64,000 bases of DNA from JAFGXF01 sp963732595 (GCA_963732595.1 CAVSZZ010000002.1:2356001-2420000); one strand, 5' to 3'. Shown: positions 21,060 to 30,137, counted from the stretch's first letter. A program made the numbers and translations. Notes: generated from the sequence alone by a model not told the origin.

Positions 21060-21783
21060 ACGCGTTCAGAAAATACTTGCACTGGCTGGATTCGGCTCCC
21101 GACGGGAATCCGAGAAGCTGATCAGCGCCGGTCGCGTGACCGTCAACGGCAAGGTCATCCAATTAGGGGACAAGGCAGACGCCAGCACGGATTCGATCCA
21201 AGTGGATCACAAACCGATCAAAGTCCAAGCAGAGAAGATCTACATCGCTTTGAATAAGCCACGCGGTGTATTATCTGACCGCGATCCCGCCGAAACACGC
21301 AGAACGATCTTTGACCTGGTACCTCAAGTTGGGCATATCTTTGCCGTTGGACGTCTGGATTATGATAGTGAAGGCTTGATCCTGTTGACCAATGACGGGG
21401 AACTGGCAAACCGGTTGACCCACCCGCGCTATGAGCATGAAAAGGAATACCAGGTGCAGGTGGTCAGGCGGCCGGATGCGGAACAATTGGCGATCTGGAA
21501 GCGCGGGGTTGTCCTGGAGGATGGTTACCGGACTGCGCCTGCACGGGTCGATGTACTCGGGGGGGATGAAAATGGTGCCTGGTTGAGGGTGGTGTTGAGA
21601 GAGGGGAAGAAACGCCAGATCCGTGAGGTGGGTAAACGCATCGGTCTGCCGGTCAAGCGCATCATCCGGATGCGCATTGGGACCATCCTGTTGGGCGATC
21701 TTAAACCGGGTACCTGGCGTAACTTGACAAAGGGCGAGCTCGCCCAATTACAGAAGACCGTGACGCTCAAGCCGCGAAAGTAA
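21049..21783 (+). CDS. rluB: Pseudouridine synthase of the RsuA/RluB family
   Basis: Isomerises a uridine in rRNA, probably in 23S helix 80 as for RluB; intact, 244 residues. An S4 RNA-binding domain covers residues 4-60 (VQKILALAGFGSRRESEKLI). The catalytic Asp is in GRLDYDSEGLILLTNDGE. Further family motifs are LNKPRGVLSDRDP and EGKKRQIREVGKRIGLPV. It overlaps scpB by 11 bases, so translation is probably coupled. Its 3' end overlaps that of the convergent DUF692-like gene by 36 bases. RsuA specificity cannot be formally excluded, but the scpB linkage favours RluB. Confidence 0.9.
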   Translation: MGSERVQKILALAGFGSRRESEKLISAGRVTVNGKVIQLGDKADASTDSIQVDHKPIKVQAEKIYIALNKPRGVLSDRDPAETRRTIFDLVPQVGHIFAVGRLDYDSEGLILLTNDGELANRLTHPRYEHEKEYQVQVVRRPDAEQLAIWKRGVVLEDGYRTAPARVDVLGGDENGAWLRVVLREGKKRQIREVGKRIGLPVKRIIRMRIGTILLGDLKPGTWRNLTKGELAQLQKTVTLKPRK

Positions 21784-22551
21784 CATCGGCACCTGCTCAC
21801 GCAGGACTTTGCTATCGCTGCGCCACTCGAAAAGCGGTCCGATTCCCCCGTATTCGAAAGCCATGATCTCCGGTTCGCGCCAATCTCCCGATTGAATGTT
21901 GTCCAAGACCCAATCCAGGGTGGACCAATCTGCATCCAGCAAACGCAGGTGGTCATGCGGCAGTCCATCATGATCGCCCACACCCGTGATATGCAGCTCG
22001 GACAGCCGTGACAGGGGAAAGCGGGAGATGTATTCTCGCTCATCGATACCCAGCGAGGCAGCGGTGATGCGCGCATGCCCGATATCCAGCAGCATGCCGA
22101 CCCCGGTTTCTGCGACCAGGTCGCTGTAGACCTGCGGATCGATCTCTGGACGGATATCGACCCGGTTCATGATCGGATGGGGCAGGTTTTCGATGATCAC
22201 CTGGTACGGGTTGAAATGGCGGGTGATATGACCGATATCCCGCAGCATCTTCTTATAGGATTGATACTTCTGTTTGGGATCGTTCAGATCGAGACCTGGA
22301 TCGTTGGCAAGGTGCGTGTTGATGTAATGCGTCCCGGTGGCATCCGCCACCTCGCGGATCGCACCCCAATCCACATCCGCCAGGAACTCGTTGCCGACGA
22401 AGAAGTCAAAGTGGATGTATACCGGCAGCTCATTGCTGGCGGCTGCGATCAAGTTCTCCCAATTTGGACATTTATACAGGTGGAAATCGATCTTCCCGGC
22501 ATGCAAAAGTTCGGATGCCTGGGGTGAATAATTTACTGCCAGTTTTGTCAT
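21748..22551 (-). CDS. DUF692-like / sugar-phosphate-isomerase-fold TIM barrel protein
   Basis: Intact 267-residue TIM barrel. Putative metal-site phrases are YIHFDFF, YINTHLAND, QVIIENLPHP, GMLLDIGHARITA, LHITGVGDHD and MAFEYGG, that is, a spread of His, Glu, Asp and Asn at strand ends. The order (ENLP, then LLDIGHA with a following YISRFPLSRLSELHI) resembles DUF692/MNIO proteins more than xylose isomerase-like enzymes. MNIO enzymes are multinuclear iron oxygenases that modify peptides. No precursor peptide or partner protein lies nearby, so a catabolic isomerase role is also possible. Convergent with rluB, divergent from adenosine deaminase. Confidence 0.6.
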   Translation of the reverse strand: MTKLAVNYSPQASELLHAGKIDFHLYKCPNWENLIAAASNELPVYIHFDFFVGNEFLADVDWGAIREVADATGTHYINTHLANDPGLDLNDPKQKYQSYKKMLRDIGHITRHFNPYQVIIENLPHPIMNRVDIRPEIDPQVYSDLVAETGVGMLLDIGHARITAASLGIDEREYISRFPLSRLSELHITGVGDHDGLPHDHLRLLDADWSTLDWVLDNIQSGDWREPEIMAFEYGGIGPLFEWRSDSKVLREQVPMLLSRLERHGLL

Positions 22552-22603
22552 GTCGCAGGAATTATAATCGGTATCAGCTGTTACAAATAATCACGGAGGT
22601 ACC

Positions 22604-23615
22604 ATGATCGATCCTGCTTTGCCCCTGGTTGACCTGCATCGCCATCTGGAGGGCAGCATCCGCCTGGAGACGGTGCTGGAACTGTCAGAAAAATATCACC
22701 TGCCTTTGCCTGAAGGAGGATTGGAGGGCTTGCAGACAGCCGTCTGGATGAGCGAACCGACCTCCGACATCCTCAAGATCATGCCCAAATTCGACCTGCT
22801 GCGACAGGTGTATGTGGATTACGAGATTTGCCAGCGGGTTACCCGGGAATGCATCCAGGATGCGGTCGACGAAGGTTTGGATTACGTCGAGCTGCGCTTC
22901 AGCCCGCTCTTCATGGCGGAATTGCATGGATTGGATCCCATGCGCCTCACAGAGGCCGTGTGTGCCGCCTGGCAGGAAGTGGAGCGAAGCACCCTCTGAG
23001 AGCCCGCCTGGTCGGCATCCTCTCACGCACCTATGGCCCGGAGATCTGCATGCAGGAATTGCAACCGGCGCTGGCTTTTGCCGGAAAAGGCATCGTCGGA
23101 CTGGACCTGGCCGGGGATGAAGCCCGCTGGCCGGCCCATCTTATTCAAGGAACATTTCGATCTGGCCAGGCAGGCCGGGCTGCGTCTGACCGCGCATGCC
23201 GGGGAGTTCGCCGGAGCCGGACAGCGTCAGGGAAACCATCGAGACCCTGAAACCCGACCGGCTCGGGCATGCGGTGCACGCTGCCGATGATCCGGCCGTG
23301 ATGGCGCTCATCGCGGAACGGGGCATCACCATCGAAAGCTGCCCGACCAGCAATTATTACACCTGCTCGGTACCCAGTTTCGAAAAACATCCCCTGCCGG
23401 TCTTCATCGAACACGGCTTGAAGGTCACGCTGAATGCCGACGATCCGACCCTCTTCAGCGGTCTGTCAACCGCGCAGGAATACGAGATCGCCGGGGAGCT
23501 GATGGGCATTTCACAGGCTGACCTGGGCAAGATGCAGATGGATGGACTCCAGGCTGCTTTCATTACCGATGAACAGAAAGGGGAGATCCTGGAGCGAAAA
23601 GTCCAGGATTATTAA
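22604..23615 (+). CDS. add: Adenosine deaminase family protein, three frameshifts
   Basis: Zinc-dependent deaminase of adenosine (or adenine) in purine salvage, about 336 residues. Zinc ligands are in VDLHRHLEGS (N-terminus), LTAHAGEF (middle), and LNADDPTLFSG near the end; LGHAVHAADD and IESCPTSNYYT are also diagnostic. The frame breaks near 22990, 23135 and 23215, but all segments are present in order. The N-terminal DLHRHLEGS with an Arg before the second His is common in this subgroup. Divergent from the DUF692-like gene; its stop overlaps that of the convergent polymerase gene. Confidence 0.85.
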
Positions 23616-25896
23616 ACGGCGATCGCCATGGCCTGGCGCATACCGGGCAGAGCCGCCTGGCGCTCCTGGTTTGCGATGAACGATTCCAGCATTTCCTCCG
23701 GGATGCCCAGCGGCTGCAGCACCGTGGCGGCAGCCCGCAGCAGCAGGATGCGGTAGCGCGCCAGGTCGAGCGCGGAGCGCGGGGGGGTGTCGGGCAGGTC
23801 CCAGGCATGCACGCCCGGCTCGCCGCGTGTCAACAGCAGGCGCACGTGCTGCCCGGGGCGCAATTTCTTTACCGATGGCGGCCAGCTGGGCTGTCGCCAG
23901 CGCGGCCGGTGACGCCACGCGGAACTCATCCAGGTTGCGGCTGACCCGCAGTGTGACCAGGAAATCCTCCAGCGGCAAATTCAACCCATTCATCTGGCGC
24001 AGCCGGCGCCTCAGCAGTGCGGCCAGTTCCGGCAGGCAATCCTCCAACCGGCCGTCATTTCCGGCCTGCCCCAGCAGTTCGATCATCTCGAGCTGTGTGC
24101 GGGCGATGAAGGGTGCCGTATCCTGCCGCCGGGCTTCGATGCCGCGCATTTTATGCGTCCCATCCTGGAAGACCCCGAAGTAGCGGTTGGGCACGGCAGA
24201 TGCGGGCATCGCGCCGCGACGGCAGGAAGGCCACCCAGCGGTAGACCCCGTCCAGGCTGATCGGCAGCCCGGTGCGTTCCAGGACCGCATCCAGCACCGG
24301 CTGGAAATCCTGGGTGGTGGAGGCACCCTCTTTCTTCACCCACAGGCCGTCCACGTACATATGCAAAACGGTGAAACCGAGCTGTTCGGCGGCTTCCTTG
24401 GCCTGCAGCAGCGCCTCGCGCCCGTAGGCGGTGACCGCCTGGTGGGCCTCGATGCGCCCGAAGCGCGCGTTCTTGTAGCCCAGGTAGCCGAAACAGGTGA
24501 CCAGCAGCCACTTGTGGGCCGCGGCATAGGCCTTGTAGCGCCTGCGGCGCGGGTCCCAGGCCGGCAGCAGGGTCAGGTTGCGCTTGAGCGCCACGCGCTT
24601 CTCCAGCAGCGGGCGCAGCGTGCGCGGGATCAGGCCCTCATTCTGGCGGTCGATCTTCAACCCCAGGCTGGGGACGGTCTCGGCCGAGGGCACCTCAGCG
24701 CCGACCGTCTCGGGCGAGATGTTGAAATGCACCATCACGCTCGGGTACATGGAGACGAAATCGATCTCACCCACGTCGCGGTGCAGCCCGGTGGTCGGCT
24801 GGTAGACCAGCCCGCCCTGGTCGGCCGAGAACAGCTCGGCCGCGCTCTTGAGGTCCTCGGCCTGCTGCTTGTGCCAGGGGATCAGCACGCCGCTCTGCAG
24901 CGCGACCGTCATCTGCATGGCGGAGATGCCCGTGCCGGGCGAAACGCGCGCGGTGGTCTGCACCGGCAGGCCGGTGACGCGCGCCAGTTCGAACACCCCT
25001 TCCAGCCCGTAATCGCCCCACATCATGGCATTGTGGGCGTCGATGTGCCAGCGGCCGGCCAGGTGCATCTGCTGGCCGCGGTGGATGACCTGGTTGTAGG
25101 CGAAATAGGAGCGCTCCGGGCGGTACAGGATACTGCCCTGCGGGTCGCGGTTGAGCGGCAGCGGGATGCCGTGTTCCTCCGACAGTTTGAGCAGCCTGGG
25201 CAGCAGCCAGGTGTCGCCCCAGCGCGTCAGCAGCAGGTCGGGATCCTTCTGGTCCAGGATCGCGCGCAGGTTCAACAGGAACGGGCGCGCCGGGTTGAAG
25301 CTCAGCTGGCAGCTGTGCTGTTTGTCCTTGACCGTCAGCGAGCGGGGGGCGGTGTGCCCGGGGTTGGCATCCGGCTCGAGGATCAGCACCTTGAGCGGTG
25401 CGGGCGGCGGATCCAGGTCCCAGGGATTGTCCAGCACTGCCAGGTCGTGCAGCCTGCCCCGGGTATCGCTCTGGAAGGTGCAGTAGGCCAGCGGGAAGGT
25501 GCCCGCCAGCGCCGCGTAGCGCAGCATGAGCGGGATGTCGGCATCGTAAAAGGTGACATCCGGGAAGCGCCCGGCCAGCTGGTGGAAGATGGCCGGCTGG
25601 CGGGCGGGACTGGCCGCCTGGAGTGCCAGGACCGGGATATCTTCACCTGAAAAGAGCTCGCGCCGGCGGCTGATGAAGGTTTCCAGCTGGGTCCCAAAGC
25701 GCTTTGAAAAGCCGGCCAGCTCGCTCAGGCGCTGGAGCGGCGCAGCAGCATAAAAGGTGACCGGGAAGTCCTGCGTCAGCCGGTAGCGCAGCCCGTCCTC
25801 GCCGATGAACCACATGACCAGGTCGCTCTCAGGCCCTGGGTACAGGTCCAGCAGCCAGCCGCTATGCGAGATCAGGGGGTCCGGGTTTGTTTTCAT
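23612..25896 (-). CDS. Divergent family B DNA polymerase, two frameshifts
   Basis: About 760 residues. Polymerase motif A is IDFVSMYPSVM (Asp379) and motif B is HKWLLVTCFGYLGYKN (Lys462). Motif C reads MYVDGLWV (Asp516) where active family B enzymes have YxDTDS, so the second acidic residue is missing. The expected proofreading site is also degenerate: LILEPDANP stands where DxE is usual, and GDYGLEGVFEL replaces the third exonuclease motif. The frame breaks near 24215 and near 23870; the C-terminal pieces (NRYFGVFQDGTHKMRGIEAR and EEMLESFIANQE) are collinear. The start at 25896 overlaps the small upstream gene. Composition is much richer in G+C than its surroundings. Inference: a specialised, perhaps translesion or structural, polymerase. 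Confidence 0.82.
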
Positions 25897-26173
25897 GTTC
25901 GGGTGGCGGACCGGCCGAGGCGGCCAGCAGTTGTTCGACCAGGTGGCGCAGGCGCAGCATTTCCTTGTGCTCCTCGAGCAGCATGGAGAGCAGGAAGGTC
26001 TCGAACGGCAGGGCATGCGCGGCATAGGAGGCGGCTGCCAGGTGCTGCTGGGCGGCGGCGAACAGGCTGTCCAGCGCCAGCTGGTCGCTGCGGCGCAGTG
26101 CGCGCCGGAAACGGGCGAATTCGGCCTGTTCCTGCAGGAAGGTCTGGGTGATGGATGGCAGGGTGCGTCCCAT
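25862..26173 (-). CDS. Small helical protein between RecA-like and polymerase genes
   Basis: 103 residues, start at 26173 (GRTLPSITQTFLQEQ), one base after the stop region of the RecA-like gene. It is nearly all helical, with an Ala/Leu/Arg-rich composition (FRRALRRSDQLALDSLF, HALPFETFLLSMLLEEHKEM, LRHLVEQLLAAS). The last 35 bases overlap the polymerase start. No family recognised. The tight spacing on both sides says it belongs to the polymerase cassette, perhaps as an adaptor linking the other two proteins. The longer ORF reading upstream to 26377 is out of character and lies within the RecA-like gene. Confidence 0.65.
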   Translation of the reverse strand: MGRTLPSITQTFLQEQAEFARFRRALRRSDQLALDSLFAAAQQHLAAASYAAHALPFETFLLSMLLEEHKEMLRLRHLVEQLLAASAGPPPEHENKPGPPDLA

Positions 26174-26174
26174 G

Positions 26175-26717
26175 TTACACCTGGAAAAGGGTTGGCTGGA
26201 GGCTGAGGGCAGCCGGTGTTTCCAGCTGCCAGGTGCGGTCGACCGCATCCTCGAGCAGCGCCAGCAATTGCAGACCCTCCGGCTGGCCGGCATGCGGCGG
26301 CCGGGCGCTGATCGCCACCCCGGCGTGCCCGCGCAGGCGCGCCAGGTGGGCCGTGCAGCGCCGGAGCAGCCACTCACGCTCGCCGAAGGGCACGTTCTCG
26401 TCGTAAAAGGTGGCCAGCATGTCCAGGATGATCAGCGGACCAGATGCGGCCGTCTGGGCCGCCAGCAGGGCCTCCATCTGGAAGCAGGTGAAGGCGCGTG
26501 CCAGGGCGATGCCGTTCAGCGCGTCACCGCCGGTCAGCCGTTCGCGGCGCACCTCGCGCGCGATCCGGTAGGCATTGAACTGGTTGCCGCCGTCCAAAAC
26601 GCGCAGCGGCCCGTTGCCGGCCAGGCGGGCGGCCAGCGCCAGCATGGCCTGGCGTGCGGCGTGCGGGGCGACCAGCAGCAGCACCTGACCGGTGATGAGT
26701 TCGGGTAAGGTATTCAT
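26175..26717 (-). CDS. RecA-fold protein without a Walker A motif
   Basis: 180 residues with a RecA/RadB-like layout. A hydrophobic strand GQVLLLVAPHAARQAMLAL occupies the P-loop position but has no GK[ST]. A DGGNQFNAYRIAREVRR segment follows, then a Walker B-like PLIILDMLATFYDENV, and a late strand HAGVAISARPP. This resembles ImuA/SulA-type proteins, RecA relatives that have lost ATP binding and act as adaptors for error-prone polymerases (family knowledge; the link here is inference). First gene of the three-gene minus-strand cassette. Start taken at 26717; a Met two codons upstream is also possible. Confidence 0.6.
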   Translation of the reverse strand: MNTLPELITGQVLLLVAPHAARQAMLALAARLAGNGPLRVLDGGNQFNAYRIAREVRRERLTGGDALNGIALARAFTCFQMEALLAAQTAASGPLIILDMLATFYDENVPFGEREWLLRRCTAHLARLRGHAGVAISARPPHAGQPEGLQLLALLEDAVDRTWQLETPAALSLQPTLFQV

Positions 26718-26736
26718 GCCCACAGGGTACCGCGCC

Positions 26737-26765
26737 GGGGGGGCCGGGGCAATCGCACGGGAGGG
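26737..26765 (+). other. G-run cluster upstream of the RecA-like gene
   Basis: Four G runs (7, 4, 3 and 3 bases) lie within 29 bases, followed by a C8/G5 block at 26780. They could form a quadruplex on the plus strand ahead of the minus-strand cassette. Only the sequence pattern is seen. Confidence 0.3.
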
Positions 26766-26798
26766 TGAGAGATGGGTTACCCCCCCCGGGGGAGGGAG

Positions 26799-27616
26799 TT
26801 ATTCGGCGTCGGGAAGCTTGTTTTCAGGCAGCGGCAGGACCGCCAGCCAGGTGAAGCGCGTCTTCAGCTTGTGCGCCAGCGCCAGCAGGATATCCATGGC
26901 TTTGAAGAAGGCCACTGCTGCCAGCCCGTGTGCAAAGACGGCGAAAACCGGTGGGGTCTGGCCGGTGTAGTAGGTCCAGCACTGGCGGGTGGTGCCCCAG
27001 CGTTCGAGGAAGTAGCCCAGCGCGCTGCCGGCGATGAACAGCAGCAGGGTCTTGCGGTGGTCGTTGCGGCTAAAGATCAGCAGCAGGCAGGTCAGGCTGG
27101 CCAGTACGGTCAGGGATTTATCGATGGTTGGCCATACGAAGGGGATCATCAGGAGCATGAACCCGCCCAGGACCAGCCAGTAGGCGATCTGGATGGGTTT
27201 ATCCGGGATACGCCGGGTGATGCCGTTCATGAAGCGGTAGATGCGCTCGATGGCCAGGCTGGCGATCGGCCAGGCCGGGATGATCCACAGCGGCGGGCGT
27301 TCATTCGTGTAATAGGTCCACAGCAGGGTCTGGGTGCCCCAGCTTTCGATGGCCAGCCCGCCAAAGATGCCGGCCAGGACGATCCAGGCGTCGACCTTCA
27401 GGTCGGCTTTGAGCATGATGGCGACGGTCATGAACAGGAAGATGCCGATCAAGAGCCAGTCGATCTGGCGCCAGAACGGGATGGCCGGGTTGAAGGTGCT
27501 GAAATATTCCTCAGCCAGGGGCCACCAGATGTACAGGATCAACCCGATGACCGCCAGGAAGCCGCTCAGCAGCGCATAACTGGCGCGGGTGAAGTGATCG
27601 ATTAGTATTTGGTCAT
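26799..27616 (-). CDS. Polytopic membrane protein with an internal duplication
   Basis: About 271 residues, around eight hydrophobic segments, no recognised family. Two halves carry the same motif: ESWGTQTLLWTYYTNERPP and ERWGTTRQCWTYYTGQTPP, each followed by a helix, so the protein probably arose by duplication. The frame is open upstream of 27542 (FTRASYALLSGFLAVIGLIL) but has no in-frame start. Restoring one A in the AAA run at about 27610 joins it to the ATG at 27616, which I take as the start. Divergent from dus; the polymerase cassette follows after 81 bases. Confidence 0.6.
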
Positions 27617-27681
27617 GAGATCAGACTGCCAGAATCGTGAATCACCATTTGCGCATAGCCACTATTGTTTCCCAATTCGAA

Positions 27682-27690
27682 TGCTATAAT
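27682..27690 (+). promoter_or_regulatory. Extended -10 promoter of dus
   Basis: TGCTATAAT, a perfect TGn extended -10 box, lies 21 bases before the TTG start. Confidence 0.55.
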
Positions 27691-27711
27691 TCTAACTGAA
27701 ATGGAGCGCAA

Positions 27712-28663
27712 TTGACAACAAAATTTCAGATCAGTGGAGTCGATATCGAGGGCGATGTGATCCTGGCGCCCATGGACGGCATCACCGATCATCCCTTCCG
27801 AGGAATTGCGAAGGAATTCAGCTCAGCCATCAGCTATGCCGAGTTCATCAATGCGCGGGAAGTGCTTTCGAATATCAAGCTGGTCCAGAAGAAGGTCGTT
27901 TTCGATGAAAGTGAACGACCGGTGGTATTCCAGGTCTACGATGATGATCCCCTGAATATTTTAGAAGCGTCCCTGCGCTTGATGCAGTATGAACCGGACA
28001 TCCTGGATGTCAATCTGGGCTGCTCGGTCAAGGCAGTCGCCAACCGCGGGGCGGGGGCCGGCTTGCTCCGTCAGCCGGAGGCCATCCGGCAGACTTTTGA
28101 GTCGTTATCCAAAAATATTTCCATCCCGATCACGGCCAAGATCCGCCTGGGTTGGGATGACGAATAGTCTGAACTACCTGGAGATCGCCAGGATCATCGA
28201 GGGCAGCGGCGGGCAGGCCATCGCCGTGCACGGCCGTACGCGCATGCAAACCTACAGCCATCCCGCCCGCTGGGATGCGATCCGGGAGGTTAAAAAGGCA
28301 GTCCGGATCCCGGTCATCGGCAACGGGGATATCCGCTCGGTCGCGGATATCGACCGGATGCTGGCGGAGACAGGTTGTGATGCGGTTATGATCGGCCGGG
28401 CAGCGGTCGGGAATCCCTGGATCCTACGGCGGCAGGAAAAGTCAGCCGTCAGCCGGTCAGAAGTGCTGGAGGTCACGCGCAGGCACCTGGAAAAGTCAGT
28501 GGATTTCTACGGAGCACTGAACGGGGTCCGAAAATTCCGCAAGTTCCTGAAGCGCTACCTGGAGGGGTTGGATATCACGCCTTATCGCATGCCGGAACTA
28601 CTGAGTGAAGAGGATCCAGATAAGCTGAATAAAACATTACGAAATCTATATTTATATTCGTAA
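27712..28663 (+). CDS. dus: tRNA-dihydrouridine synthase, TTG start, one frameshift
   Basis: FMN-dependent reduction of uridine to dihydrouridine in tRNA D-loops; about 316 residues. The N-terminal LAPMDGITDHPFR and the active-site region DVNLGCSVKAVANRGAGAGL (catalytic Cys) are diagnostic, as are AVHGRTRMQTYSHPA, VIGNGDI and CDAVMIGRAAVGNPWI for flavin binding. The frame breaks near 28165, between LGWDD and SLNYLEIARI. The TTG start was chosen because GGAG stands five bases before it; the ATG at 27701 would meet a stop at once. DusB-like from the overall pattern. Confidence 0.9.
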
Positions 28664-28762
28664 ATGACAGTCTTCTGCATAAGAAGAGAAATAATTAGTA
28701 GGAAATCATCTTATCTCTAATCTGATCCTGTTCATTCGAAAATTCAGTACAATAGATAAAGA

Positions 28763-29860
28763 ATGCGATGCATCATGAAAGGAATTTGGGATAAATTATT
28801 CGGAATAGATGATGAACGGACTATTTGGGTAACACCAGATGAGCTCGGTAAAGAGAAGGTATTATTACATCGAAAAAACCAATATCTAGTAAAAATCCCG
28901 AAGAATATCAATAGAAGAGTATTAATCAGACTGAAAGGGCTGGGAAAAAAGAGGAAGGCGAAGAACGGTGATCTGTTTCTGCATGTCTGGCTCAACAAGG
29001 GAGAGGATGTTAATCAAAATATATGGCTATCTGAGTCTGATGCGATGAATGGATCCGAAAAGATTGTATGGGTCGGAGGAAGACATTTGCAGATCAAAAT
29101 TCCACCAAAGAGTCACCATGGACGGGTGATTCGTTTCAAGGGATTAGGGCGGGAATTTGATCCAGATCGGCGTGTACCAAATCTCAAACCCATAAGCGGT
29201 AATTTATTGGTTAAGCTGGTTGTTTTTCCAGATAAAATCATGCCCAATTACGGTGCTTTCGAAAATCTTTCAACAGATGATATGGCACTAGAGGGTTGGG
29301 TGTATAGAAAATTTGATGAAGTGACACAAAAAATTGAAAAAAATACATTTCCTGTTAGGCCCATCACACCGGATGATATAGCAGGTACATATAATAAACA
29401 GGGTTGGTATGGTATTTTGAATGCTCTTATAGAGCATTTAAACTTGAAAAATCTCCATATTGTCGCAGTTAAATCAGATTCAATCGCATTACCAGGTTGT
29501 TGTGAGAGAACAGAAATACGGCGTGACGCTGGTACTGTAGAAAGTTATTATAAAATAACCATCAAAGAACAGTTATTGGATAACCCGTTTATGATTTCTG
29601 CAATATTTGCTCACGAACTTTGTCATGTGATTTATAACGAAAAGTTACGTGATCAGTCAGAAAAAGCTAATTATTATATCCAAATCCAGAAGGCCACAGT
29701 GGAGGAAGAACGTACGGTTGACTTGTTGGTTTTCATGCATAAAATAGGTGAATACCAACTGCGGGTCGCTAGAGATAAACACTTGACCATTGGGTATTTC
29801 CACCAAGAGATATTTGAAAGGATGCAAGTATTTGTTTCAAAAAAGTTAGATGCCTATTAA
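28763..29860 (+). CDS. DnaJ C-terminal-like domains fused to a HExxH metallopeptidase
   Basis: Intact 365-residue protein (perhaps 361 if the second Met, 28775, is used). Two consecutive repeats resemble the substrate-binding C-terminal beta domains of DnaJ: YLVKIPKNINRRVLIRLKGL with NGDLFLHVWL, then HLQIKIPPKSHHGRVIRFKGL with GNLLVKLVVFP. There is no J domain. Residues about 170-365 form a peptidase-like region with HELCH (284-288) and a downstream ERTVD (316-320), the HExxH plus ExxxD layout of gluzincins. No signal peptide, so probably cytoplasmic. AT-rich compared with the preceding genes, a sign of transfer. I know no named family with this order. A small gene follows after two bases. 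Confidence 0.65.
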   Translation: MRCIMKGIWDKLFGIDDERTIWVTPDELGKEKVLLHRKNQYLVKIPKNINRRVLIRLKGLGKKRKAKNGDLFLHVWLNKGEDVNQNIWLSESDAMNGSEKIVWVGGRHLQIKIPPKSHHGRVIRFKGLGREFDPDRRVPNLKPISGNLLVKLVVFPDKIMPNYGAFENLSTDDMALEGWVYRKFDEVTQKIEKNTFPVRPITPDDIAGTYNKQGWYGILNALIEHLNLKNLHIVAVKSDSIALPGCCERTEIRRDAGTVESYYKITIKEQLLDNPFMISAIFAHELCHVIYNEKLRDQSEKANYYIQIQKATVEEERTVDLLVFMHKIGEYQLRVARDKHLTIGYFHQEIFERMQVFVSKKLDAY

Positions 29861-29862
29861 CA

Positions 29863-30137
29863 ATGATGAAAGACAGAGACTGTTATCTAAAAGATGTCAT
29901 CTCCTGCAAGACCGAGGTAAACAAACTTCTAGAGAAGGCGCGCGTCTTTGTATTTCAACTTCTCACGTCGGACGCCAAAATCCAAGTGGTTCCATCCATA
30001 AAAAGCACGTAACAGCGATGTTGGATCAGATGCCATTTAATCGGGCACTCCTTTCCTCAATGATGCAGTTTGTTCAGGAAGTCGCCTGGCAATTGGGCCT
30101 GGAGCAAAAAGGCTCCCATGTAAGGGTGAATGCTTAG
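29863..30137 (+). CDS. Small hypothetical protein, frameshifted
   Basis: A reading frame starts two bases after the stop of the metallopeptidase gene: KDRDCYLKDVISCKTEVNKL and then LLTSDAKIQVVPSIKS, which looks like natural helical protein. It meets a stop near 30012. The next frame continues with TAMLDQMPFNRALLSSMMQF and QEVAWQLGLEQKGSHVRVNA, ending at 30137. One indel near 30010 would give a protein of about 91 residues. No family recognised. Its tight spacing suggests it is co-transcribed with, and may assist, the DnaJ/peptidase protein. Confidence 0.4.

Noticed and set aside
24187..25650. Long open frame of 487 codons on the plus strand
   Set aside because: It is the mirror of the polymerase gene in GC-rich DNA; its protein is Gly/Gln/Arg-rich without motifs, while the minus strand has clear polymerase motifs.
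26772..27605. Open frame of 277 codons on the plus strand
   Set aside because: Low-complexity Asp/Gln-rich product opposite a clear membrane protein.
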